NCBI GenBank assembly: GCA_043228905.1 | Contig: JBHGNT010000016.1 | Location: 4,092,001 to 4,156,000, forward strand | Reading direction: 5' to 3' | DNA from: Azolla caroliniana | Lineage: Eukaryota; Polypodiophyta | Length of the DNA: 64,000 bases | Part shown: piece by piece, positions 45,648-55,949 of the stretch | Position numbering within the stretch: position 1 is the first letter of the stretch | Layout: each line of letters starts with the position of its first letter | Program-made: the position numbers and the translations under genes | The notes under the pieces: generated by a model | The model's database searches: none | Seen by the model: the letters and a program-made list of their open reading frames with translations, nothing else | Told to the model about the DNA's origin: nothing

Positions 45648-46080
45648 TGTTGGGATTTCGATCCCTCCAGATGGGATCTTAAGAACCGGATGTAGAAGAC
45701 ATATTTGTAAATATATTTTCTTTAGTAAGCCCATGGAGGCTATACATTTGTAAATAGTCCTAAAGGAAAATTAGTATAAATATGACCTAGGGCAAACACG
45801 TATTAAGGTTGTATGTTGTTTTTATATTACAGTACAGAGTGCGACAGAGTGCGACAGAGAGCGTGAGAGTAGCTACGAGCACTCTTTGTTGTAAGCACCG
45901 TCTGGCGAAGATCGCGAGCACGAGGTCACTGCCTCTGTGCCTCCATTTGTATTTACTCTCATATAGTGATAGTTGGAGTCCGTGGGCTCCCATGGTTTTT
46001 TCCCCTATTAAGGTTTTCCACATCAACATCCTGTGTCATTTCTGTGTACTCTCCATTTCCATTTCTGTGTTTCATTCTAA
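45648..46080 (+). mobile_element. Copia 3' LTR, 3' end lost
   Basis: Starts TGTTGGGATT after the polypurine tract. Shares order and wording with the 62395-62993 LTR: GGAGGCTATA, TTGTAAATAG, GTATAAATATGAC (TATA box, near 45774), GGGCAA, CCATGGTTTTTTCCC and AGGGTTTTCCAC-type blocks. The last ~100 bp are missing; a LINE-like fragment abuts it. Confidence 0.75.
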
Positions 46081-46400
46081 GTGAAGTGTTCAAGACTCAG
46101 TTATGGCCAAGCAATATTCTGCGCTATTCTCAACAATATAGGGCGTTGGGGCACAAGTGATGAGAGTGGTTGGCTATGCACACTTTGCCCTAAACAAGTT
46201 CACGAGTCTGAGTATCACACTTTGATACAATGCTCTGCCTTCGATTATATTCGACCATGCTTTCCACATCTCTTTGACCGAACCCAATACTTGCATGAAT
46301 TCCTCTGACAACCACAGTGTGCACTCTCGATTGCAACATTCATTGGTAAAGTTCTTGAACATCGAGAGTCGCTACTCACTTTCACACGTATCACGTGAAA
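46081..46400 (+). pseudogene. Retroelement zinc-binding domain fragment (LINE-like)
   Basis: Reads SGWLCTLCPKQVHESEYHTL with a following QCSAFDYIR, i.e. a C-x2-C ... H ... C pattern as in the zinc-binding region after plant non-LTR reverse transcriptases, then a stop and SIATFIGKVLEHRESLL. Too short to assign firmly. Confidence 0.4.
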
Positions 46401-46675
46401 TGTAATATATTTGGTCTCATAGGTCATACTTGAACTCCGATGAAGATAATATAATCTATCTATCTATCTATCTCTCATGCACAGACATAGATCACTTATG
46501 TTGCAGAAAATCACGCCGGATTCTTTACATGGTATTAGAGCATTTGGTAGCTTGATCCAAGCTCATCCACGTGTGTTGTGCCTACGTCGATGTTCATGAA
46601 GAACCAACATATCGTTGTAACAGCAACCTTGCATAGTTTGTATCACAGAGAAGAAGAAATCACAAGTCGACTATC

Positions 46676-47535
46676 ATGAACACTCAGATGGGTCGCTCTC
46701 TCCCTAGTGAAAAGCTCGACAGAAACAACTTCACATCTTGGGAATACAAGATGCAACAATACCTTGTCGGCAAAGGCTATTGGAGTTATATTGAAGGAGC
46801 ACAAGGAACGCAACCCAACCCAACACGCGCCGACTACCTAGCATGGGAGCAAGCGGCAAGCCATGTGTTGTATTGTCTTGCATCATGGGTTCATGATCAC
46901 ATGCTCGACTACATCCAAGAGGCCAAAATGCCGAAGGAGGCGTGGGGGAATCTCAAAAAGATATTCGCGGCGAACTCAACCGCACGAAAACTTCAACTCC
47001 GACAAGAGTTGAATAGTATCCAACAAAGGGATACATAAATCAACAGCTACACCTTGAAGATCAAGGAGTTGTGTGACTCCCTCGGGTCGATCAATGTTAA
47101 CATTCATGATGATGATGAAATGGTGTTGATATGGCTCGACGGCCTAACTAGTAACACCTCGATTTGGCGTGATAAGATAAGTTGTCCTTGCAAGGGGAAA
47201 CCCTCCCTCCTTTAATCTCTAGTCGATGCTACTAGTCAAAGAAAATCGCGATGTCTGAACAAGAGGCAATGCATCAAACAGAAAAATGTGCTATACTAGT
47301 TCAAATGGAGGAAGAGGGCGTGACCATGGAGGAAGAGACTGATTCAGCCAAGGTCGACACAACCAAGGGTAGTCCCATGAACACAACTTCTACTACCGGC
47401 AAGACGTTGCAAACACGCGAGGGGGAGAAATCATCCCAAACCAAGCCAATAAAACAACTCCGTCGAGTGCGGATACTGTGGAAATTTTTGTCACTACAAG
47501 GTAGAGTGTCGAAAGAAGAAAAGTGAGTCGGTCTT
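46676..47535 (+). pseudogene. Copia gag
   Basis: Begins MNTQMGRSLPSEKLDRNNFT, SWEYKMQQYLVGKGYW and continues WGNLKKIFAANSTARKLQLR, typical UBN2/gag blocks. A TAA at 47036 breaks the frame, then KIKELCDSLGSINV follows in frame; a zinc-knuckle-like CGYCGN/CRKKK block is near 47470-47525 in another frame. Confidence 0.75.
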
Positions 47536-47599
47536 CACAAGCCGACAACTTACTAACTACGCCTCAAATTTCGACTACGACTATTGTGGGGGAATATGC

Positions 47600-48350
47600 A
47601 TGGTGCGACATAGAGCAAATTCGATGACAGCATTGTGCCCAACCAACACCTCCAGTTTAGAAAATGGATGGTTTATCAACGTGGGTGCATCCAATCACAT
47701 GACGTCTCATGAAGATTGGTTTCGAGAACTACGAAAGCCCGAACGACCCGGCTATGTAGAAACAAGGGATGACACAATTCACATTATTGAGCATGTCGGT
47801 AATGTCCCATTTGGTGAAGAGGGCAACCAAACCTACATCAAGAACATCTTGCATGTTCCAACAATAACGAAGAATCTAGTCTCGTTCGGTCAGATTCTGG
47901 AACAAGGCATGCAAGTTTGGTTCAAGGACGGAGGATGCTTCATTGAAAAGGAAGGCTGAATTATTGCTCGCAGACGAAGAGAAGGCCAAATGTTCATCCT
48001 CAATCCTCAATGAGATGAAATCGGCATGTTTGCCAAGGGCCATAAAGCCGACACCGACAAAGGGCTATGGCACACAAGAATCGGCCACATTAATCTCCAG
48101 AAGCTCAAAGGAATGTAGTTGAAAGGAGTCATTGCCGAACTCTCGACCTTTACTGAGAAGGAGATTACAGGTGTATGCGAAACCTGCCAATTCGGCAAAC
48201 AACATTGTACATTGTTCTTGAAAGAGAGGAATGTGAGCAAAGGGATCCTAGATGTAATACATTTAGATGTATGGGGACCAACCCAAATGACAACATTCGG
48301 TGGTTGCCGATACGATGTGATGTTCATTGACGACTTCTCCAGGCGCACCT
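47600..48350 (+). pseudogene. Copia protease and GAG-pre-integrase/integrase start
   Basis: The protease box reads WFINVGASNHMTSH, so the catalytic Asp of DSGAS is Asn. Then LWHTRIGHINLQKLKGM, CETCQFGKQHCTLF (zinc region) and DVWGPTQMTTFGGCRY, MFIDDFSRR (integrase first Asp). Stops break it near 47959, 48118 and 48351. Confidence 0.8.
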
Positions 48351-48799
48351 AGATTTATCCTATGCGACAAAAGAGTGAAGTGTTCTCACACTTCCAGAAC
48401 TTTAAAAATGAAGTCGAAAAGGCAACCAGTTGACATGTACGGTGCCTTCGATCAGACAGAGGCAAGGATTACTTCTCCGACTCCTTCACAACATACCTTT
48501 GACAAGAAGGAATCTGGCGGGAATTTACTTGCCAACACACACCTCAACAAAATCGAGTAACCGAATGGAAAAATTGGCATATACTTGAGGTCACACCGGC
48601 AATGATGAATGAGAAAAATTTGCTGAAATCATACTGGGCTGAAGCCGTGAACACGGTTGTCTACCTAATGAACCAGTGCACAACATCCGGAGTGCATGAT
48701 GTAACCACCCACAAGAAGTTCTATGGAAAGAAGTTCTATGGAAAGTGACTAGGGATGTTGTATTTGACGAATCGGCATCCTGGTACACAATTGACTCAG

Positions 48800-49490
48800 C
48801 TCCATCCGATCCAATCGAAACCGATTTTGGAATAGATTCGGAGGAAGAGGATCACTAAGGCTCACAATAGAGGAAAGTCCAATCTCAACCAAGTTGAGTG
48901 GATCACAAGAGCACGTCGTAGCCAAGTGTACAATATTTGTCCAAATCCCATAAATTATTTTGGCATGTCTTTTAGTCACATTTGGAAATACCTTCAAACA
49001 TTGAGCCTTCCAAATATATATAAAATTGTAATACTACCTACCAATTGCCATATTTGAGGTTTATCACTCTCTATTTGTGGATTCAAAGGTATCATTTTTT
49101 TTTCCATCAAACCATGTCTCATCACAATAGCATTTACAACCTCCTCTTGTTCATATACCATAGGTTTATCTTGTACCACCACCCATAATACCGCTCCCCA
49201 TGTATACACTCCTGGAGGATTTACTAGTATTTAAATAATGTTATGATTTGTTTCCATATGTCCATAGCAAAACGACAACTCTACAAACAATGTTGAGTAG
49301 TATCTATTAGATCCATACAGAAAGGGCACATCTTAGGAATGGCGATAACAAAAAAGAATAGAGAAGAGAACCAACGAGCGACGGGGATGAGAGGAGCGAT
49401 GACAATAGAGGGGTCATCGAAAAACGTTTCGGAAGCATCAGAGGCTGCATGAACATCAACACGAAGCCCTCTTGCCAACAAAGGGGTGCA
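48800..49490 (-). pseudogene. LINE 3' fragment, minus strand
   Basis: On the minus strand: CPFCMDLIDTTQHC, a stop and CRFAMDIWKQI (zf-RVT pattern C-x2-C-x8-H-x-C...W), then TWGAVLWVVVQDKPMVYEQE and a plant-LINE-type end with Trp/Leu-rich turns. It is head-to-head with the plus-strand LINE. Confidence 0.55.
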
Positions 49491-49551
49491 GGAATGTCAA
49501 GAACGTAGGTATAATTGTTATGATTATGATCCAGAATAGGGGATAGATAGG

Positions 49552-50172
49552 ATGGAAAATCAGATGAGAGCCTTCGTTCTCTCCCCAGAAGAAGAATGCA
49601 TCATGGAGAGTGAAATAATACAACTTACACAGGAATCATTTGTGGTGAAAGTGGTGGGTAGTCAACTGAATCGAGCGTTGTTGCGTGACTGGTTGCATAG
49701 CTGCCTACAAGAAGACCTTGGAAGGATGAAGGACATCACATTTATGGGAAAGGGATTTTACCATATCACCATGATGCCTGAAACAAATATATGCAAAATT
49801 ATAGAAAACAAACCGTTGACATGGCACAATGCAAGAGCCTATGTATTCAAATGGGATTTAGACTTCGACATGTGTAAAGCATATGCTTGTATAGGCAATC
49901 CATGAGTGATAACGGCCTTTTTCCCTAGTTTACCTAAGGAATGGGAGTCCTTTCTCCCGACCATTGGCAAAAGTATGGGAGGGCAATGCTTGGGAAAAAC
50001 ATTAGCAGAGAGAATAAGTGAAATGTTGAGGATGAAATTAATTGTCTCTAATGTAAAGGCCCTACCACAATCGTTGTTTCTTAGTAGCAAATTAATGCAC
50101 GACCATGTACAAACAGTGGAATATGTTGGACTCCCTGGGCAATGCTTTGTATGTGGCCCGAGAATGCCCTAG
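49552..50172 (+). pseudogene. LINE ORF1 (DUF4283-type, zinc knuckle)
   Basis: Reads MENQMRAFVLSPEEECIMES, LLRDWLHSCLQEDLG, FYHITM, W-rich middle (ARAYVFKWDLDFD), a TGA at 49903, then FFPSLPKEWESFLPTIGKSM and GQCFVCGPRMP, the first half of a zinc knuckle. This is the plan of plant LINE ORF1 proteins, which bind RNA. Confidence 0.7.
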
Positions 50173-51237
50173 AGGTAAGGAGCCCATGCATCGTAGAAAT
50201 GGGAAGCAAGGATGGAAAAGCACAACAAGTTTGATGCAGTAGAACAATCTGAGAATAAACCATGCAATGCGTATGAATGAAGATGGATGGAAGTATAAGA
50301 ACAATAAAGGAAAACAAAAAATTATGGTCGGACAAGAATGACTTCCATTTAGCAACAAATACGAATGTTTAACCTTAGAGGACAATGAAAACATAACCAA
50401 TGAAAGGGAACCAAGGATAAAGGCAAATCTAGAGAGCAACTATGTCAGAGCTATTAATGATAGTACACAGAAATTGCAGCAGGAAGACAGCTTGTTAGTG
50501 GATGAAACTAATCAAATGTATCATGAAAGTATGTATGAGGTAGGAGAAATAAGTGTTGGAAAGGTTGTAAGCCCCTTGCAAGAGCAAGATAAGTCAACCC
50601 AACATATTAAGGGTAGCCAAAATGAAAGGGTACATGCGTGCTAGAAAAGAGGAGGAGAATGGGATGGAGAAAAATAAAGGTATGCATAAATGGCCTAGAG
50701 TGAAATGGAATCCTCAATACAAATTGACCCCACTATCGAACAACAGATCAAGCGGAAACTAACAGGCAAAAAGTGGTTTAGGGAAATGTGTGGAACTGAG
50801 ATGAAGACGGAGAACATGTGTACAATCAATATCTATGGGAATTGTGATGACAAATGCCAAATAACTTAATTGTCCTATACTCTGGTCGCTGGAAATAAGG
50901 AACCCCACAATAGAGAAGAAGCACTCGGATGGTTGGAACAACAAATGGGTGCTCATGTAGACTCATCATATGGTACCGCAATAGGTGTGAAAATGAAAAG
51001 ACAATGGAAAGATGCCATGGTATGGAGATCGGGCAATGCAAATGAGCAAGGCATATGCTACATAAATGTGAAATTTAGGAAGCTTCCTAGAATGATCACG
51101 GAGTTCATGGTATACCACCTATAAATGCTGAAACTAGAAGAGGAAAATCTCAAAGATAGGATCTTAGCTAACCTAGTGGAAGTTGAAAATGCATTGGTTG
51201 GGCCACAAAAGATGCAAGCTAAATGTTGAAATGAATC
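50173..51237 (+). other. Decayed rest of LINE ORF1 and inter-ORF region
   Basis: Acidic and Gln-rich reading in changing frames (e.g. NEREPRIKANLESN, 50.4 kb) without intact domains. Confidence 0.45.
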
Positions 51238-53520
51238 TTAGCTTGCAGTATTATGGAATATACAAGGAATTGGTGCACCCAATTCCAAATGAAGAAGAAT
51301 GTATTGGTTTCTGAAATTTAGCGATGCACTGAGGCAATGGTGCCTGATGTAATCATGGTGCAAGAGCACCATCTAGATGGGGATAAGATCAACAAAATTG
51401 GAAACTTTTGCCCTGGGAGTTGGACCAATACATGGTCAGCAACTACGTGGGATAAACAAATTCATGGGGGAGAACTTACAGCAATGAAATCTAAGTTTAA
51501 TGCAACATACACATGCATGGGGAGTTTAATAGAGGGTCATGTTGTCTCTATAAGGATAAAACACAAATATGGGCACTTGGGCATACTGAACATATATGCC
51601 CCAAATTTAGCTACCGAAAGAAAATAATTCTAGTTGCAACTAGTGGACAAGAAACCGTATGTAGAGTTGTGGATCATTGGAGGATATTTTAATATGGTCG
51701 ACTAACAAGAAGTTTGAAGAGGAAATGCAAATGCCACGGTGCAAGGGGCGGAAAAAGATGCATGGGATAAGTTTTGTTTAGCATCTAATGTGATAGACTA
51801 TTGGAATGCACCTAACTTTCAAATGCAAAAAGAAAAATCTCTTTTATAGCCTAGAGTAGGAGGAAGCGTGCATGGGAGGACAATGTTCAAGCTGGATAGA
51901 TGTTATTTGGACCCTTAGCTCATCGATAGGAAAGGCAAATGCATTATTTGTCCTGGAACGATGTTCTAAGACCATGCACCAGTTCTATTGCATATACAAG
52001 AAAGCAATCGATGCAAGCCACATAATGTGAAGGTGAGCAAGGAATTGGCTATGGACAATAAATGGATTGATGATATAAGAAGAATATTGTCTAATGTCAA
52101 ATGGATGTATCATGATCCCGTTCATAGGTTGGCTGGGAAAATAGAGGAATGTGCATGCTTCTTTCGGAAGAAAGCAAGTGAAATTAGAAATGAGATGAGG
52201 TAGAAACTACAGAGAATGCAATGGACGGTCGCTTCTATGCAACAACTAAGAGAACAATACCCGAATAATGTATGGATTGAGCCCGACTAGAGGAGGTCAC
52301 ATGCAAACTGGATATGTATCAGAAACTAAGGACTACCAATGCCTATTGAAGTAAAGCAACAACCTGGATGAGGGTAGGAGAGCATGTTACTAAAGGTTTT
52401 TTGAAGCTGTCAAATGCAGAGGCTCAGAGACTCAACCTTCATGTTTAAAAAAGACACATGGCATAATGACTATGTGCGAGGAGGAAATGCTTGAAATGGC
52501 CACAAGTTATTATATGCAACTATTGAATGTATGCAAAGAGGAACATATTGATCAGGATGCCTTTAGAAATATAATTAATAGGATACCAAAGAGAGTTACT
52601 GCCCAGATGATGGACCAATTAAATACCCCTATATGTATGGAGGAATTGTGGGATGCAATTGTAGATATGAACAAACAAAGTTGTGTAGGCATTGATGGAC
52701 TCCCTATATACTTTTACATCAAACATTGGGATCTAATTAAGGATGACATGTTGGTCGCGATGCAATACATTATGGCAGAAGGTTTAATGTCTACAACAAT
52801 GTGCGGAGGAATGATTTATTTAATACCCAAGGATGGAAAAGATCTGACAATACTCGATAATTGGTGACCATTGATGATTCTCACTAATGCCTATAAGATC
52901 ATGGCTAAAGTTGTAAGTAGTCGATTGAAAACGGTACTAGGGGACATTATACATACAACGCAAACTGGCTTCCTAGACAACCGGAGCATTGTTGACAATG
53001 TGATAACTTTCAGGGAGTATTCAGCATGGGCGGAGGAGCAAGAAGTGGACATGGCAGTAATGTTACTCGACTTTGATGAAGCAGATGACAAGATCTCATG
53101 GGAATTCCTAGAAGCAGTGATGGAGGCCTAGGCTTCGAGCAACAATGGATCCTTGGAACGATTGCCTTTTATAGGGATGCATCCAACTAGGTTTTAATGG
53201 TTGGAAGCATGGGGGAGAGCTTTAAGATGACATGATCGGTATGCCTATGATGCCCATTGGCCCCGTACCTATTCATTATTGCAGTAGAAGCTTTGCATTA
53301 TCATATTGTTGATAGATTTTGGCAAATACAAGGCCTTCCCTTGCCCGGTGATGCAGGAATGCTACTTAATACAGAATATGTTGATGATTCAACAACTTAG
53401 GTTAAGGGGAATGCAAACAACTTGAACAGGCTACAAAGTGCAATTAATGAGTTTTGTAGGGGCTCGAGTGCTAAAATAAACTGGAATAAATCAGTGGGCA
53501 TTTGGATTAGGGTTGAAGCA
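51238..53520 (+). pseudogene. LINE ORF2: endonuclease and reverse transcriptase
   Basis: Endonuclease: LWNIQGIGAPNSK (51251), VMVQEHHLDGDKI (catalytic Glu), GGYFNMVD where GGDFN is expected (Asp changed to Tyr), FKLDRCYLDP and DHAPVLL. RT: GIDGLPIYFYIKHWD, LTNAYKIMAKVVSSRLK, TQTGFLDNRSIVDNVI, LLDFDEADDKISW and the YVDD box at 53377-53388. About ten in-frame stops; not functional. Confidence 0.8.
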
Positions 53521-53842
53521 TGCTACGGTGTACCAACTTTTGGCCAAAAATTTAGTACTAAATCGAAGAAGAAAATAAACATTAAAAATTGTAAATAAAT
53601 TTCAAAAAAACAAAAAACAAATTCATTACGTCACACTCGAATGCACAAAGATATTATACGTCACACTCAAAATGTCCCTAGGCCATATTTAATACATTAA
53701 TTGTTGCCCCAGTCTCCTAGGTAGAGTTGTACGAAAGCACACCTGGAGAAGGTATCCATTGTGACAGTTGGTTAGTCTCAGTATCTCTCTCTCTCTCTCT
53801 CTCTCTCTCTGGTATGGGTAGTCAAACGTGTCAATTGGTATG

Positions 53843-53880
<38 letters not shown>

Positions 53881-54891
53881 TCTCTCTCTCTTCTGTCTCG
53901 AAGTTGTCAGACAGACAGTGGCAGAAAGTTAATGAAAGACGACATATCTATTACAGGTCTATCTCTCTCTTTCTCTCTCTCACTCTACCTTCGAAGCTCT
54001 GTTTCTTTCTTTCTTTCTGTTTCTCTCTCTCACTCCACCTTCGATTCTCTGTTTCCCCGCGTAGCTGTTCTTGTGTTCCCCTCTGTGCCAGGTTCGATCT
54101 CTGAACTCTGTATACGCAGAGATTTTTGTTTCCCCTGCTTGTTGTATGTGTTGTTGATTTTCCTTCCTTGTGTATGCTCATTTGTCTCCTCTGCAGCAGC
54201 CTCATCAACAACCTCTTGCATATAGGTGATTTTGAAGGCTTGGTTTGCTCCCAAGGTGTCGAAATCAACACGGTGTGGTACCTCTGCAAGTTGTACGACC
54301 TCCAGGTATTCTCTGTGTTGCATGCCCAACTGGTATGTTTTCTTTTTCTGTTTGTCTGTTTGTCTATTTTTTATTTGCATGTGTATGGCCATTTTTAGGT
54401 TTTGATTATTCATAGTCTATGTGTTGCATGCCCAGCTGGCATGTTTTTGTTTTCTCTGTGTTTCTCTGTGTTTCTTTTAAAAATGTATGACAATATTTTG
54501 ATCGAGGTGGTTGTGTGTTAGACATGTTTGTACATGCAAAGTAAATGGAGTTGGCTATGATGAGTTGCTATGTTTTCGTTTTGTTCTTGTTTCCTGTCCA
54601 TCTGTTTTATTTTGTGTGAGTTTGACATGGATGAGTGTTTTTCCGACTATTTTGGGTTTTTGTGTGTTTGACATGGCTTGTACATGCGATGTGATGGAGT
54701 TGGCTATGATGATTTACAATGTTTTTGTTTTCTTTGACTTTCCTATCCGTTTGTTTTTATTGTCTGTGTGTTTGACATGGATGAGTTTTTTTCCGACTAT
54801 TTAGGGTTATTGTGTGTTTGACATGGTTTGTACATGCAATGTGATGATTTGCTATGTGTTGATGGTAATTGCTTGAGTTTTCTTCTAGTAC
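53521..54891. other. 5' region of the RING-H2 gene, CT/AC-rich, one possible exon
   Basis: (CT)n and (AC)n tracts at about 53788-53892 and CT-rich DNA to ~54060 resemble a leader. A candidate exon at about 54204-54315 is framed by an acceptor CCTCTGCAG and a donor CTCCAG|GTATTC and reads GVEINTVWYLCKLYDLQ in one frame. Two long similar repeats around 54500-54850 (TGTGTGTTTGACATGG, TTTTTTTCCGACTATTT) form a degenerate duplication. No firm coding call. Confidence 0.4.
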
Positions 54892-55949
54892 ATGCATATT
54901 CATTCCCTGAGAATTGTGTTGACTAGGACAATGACGAGAAGGACACCCATAAAGAAGACATTGATGAAAGAGAAAGTGAAGACACCAATGAAGGAAGGAA
55001 GAAGGACACCCATGAAAGAAAGCAAGAAGACACCCACAAGAGAAAGGGTGATGAATTCATCAACACAGAGAAAGAAGATGTACCACTCCATCAGTCGAGA
55101 CACACCTCTTGGATGGAATTATTTCCTTCGAGCACGACCTGACGTTTATCCAGAGCTAAGAGGGTGGTTGTTAAAAACCTGGGGGTCAGCACATCCCGAC
55201 ACAAGGCGAGGATTCCACATAAGTGGTTTGAAGAGGGAATACATGAATTTATTGAAGACGAGATACGAACATGTTTATGATACAAATCAAATCACTAACA
55301 ATGAGGTGGGTACTGTTTTTGCACGTGCTTTTGCATGTGAAGTTCAAGGTGGCATTAACGTAAATTGGGAAGATTTTAATCGGCACCGGTCAAAACATTA
55401 CAAAGGGTCCTCCAGTACCAACACTGGCTTGAAGTTATCTGGAACCTCTCATGTGGATATTCCAGCTACAACACCTGTCCACCAAGTTCTAGAGGCAAAG
55501 GTACGGGCCACAATGACTGAAAAGCATGAACAGATGATGGCCGGTTGCATAGCTTCTATGAGCTCAAGAATACAAGCACTACTTGCTGATTTGGAAGCAG
55601 TTAAATCAGCTGAGATACAGACAGAAAAGAAATTTTCTTCAATAAAAACTACATATGAATGGATTGCATCGACAATCCAAAATTCAGAAAGTGAGGTGTT
55701 GAAAGAGGAGTTGAAGAAAGAGCTGAACAATATGGGCACTCAATTAGGTTCACAGATGAGAGACCTTGATACTTGCAGGAATGCACATGAAGAAATAGAT
55801 AATAAGTTGTCAGCCTTAAAGTTGCATTCTGAGAACCTTGCATGCTTGATGCAGGATTTAAAACAAAATGGTTTTGATACTTTGTGTCCATCTGTAATTG
55901 AGCACCCAAGTGGTATAGAAAGTACCATTATTAGTATAGCTATATCACG
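54892..55949 (+). CDS. Exon 1 of the RING-H2 gene (basic N-terminus and coiled coil)
   Basis: The frame is open from ATG 54892 past the donor CG|GTATTGG at 55950. Residues ~20-60 are basic with repeated TPMKE/TPIKK; ~75-185 look globular (LKTWGSAHPDTRRGFHIS, EVGTVFARAFACEVQGG); ~220-330 carry spaced hydrophobics and Lys/Glu as in a coiled coil (EEIDNKLSALKLHSENLA). Confidence 0.65.

Larger units (their letters stand above)
35341..46080 (+). mobile_element. Copia retrotransposon, 5' truncated, with two nested insertions
   Basis: Integrase starts at about 35345, stops at 35661, resumes at 42061 and runs through RT and RNase H to 44100, resumes at 45391 and ends with a polypurine tract and a 3' LTR at 45648. 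Each interruption is bounded by a 4-bp duplication and the reading continues on the other side. Stops occur in every segment. The 5' LTR and gag are absent. Confidence 0.85.
46530..48930 (+). mobile_element. Second plus-strand Copia relic
   Basis: A primer-binding site TGGTATTAGAGC (46530-46541; initiator-Met tRNA type) follows an LTR end TTCTTTACA. Downstream in order: gag, degenerate protease, GAG-pre-integrase, integrase. RT and RNase H are missing; the end is lost near 48930 where LINE DNA starts. (TCTA)n lies near 46455-46475 in the LTR remnant. Confidence 0.75.
49500..53520 (+). mobile_element. L1-type LINE, 3' truncated, decayed
   Basis: ORF1 (49552-50172, remains to ~51230) and ORF2 (51238-53400) are in the usual order. 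No 3' zinc domain or poly(A) tail follows the RT, so the 3' end is lost. Many stops. Confidence 0.85.

Noticed and set aside
54030-54413. Minus-strand 127-aa frame with a protein-like stretch (RVDFDTLGANQAFKITYMQE)
   Set aside because: Strong splice sites over the same segment are on the plus strand, and the rest of the frame is GA-repeat translation. Not enough support for a minus-strand gene.
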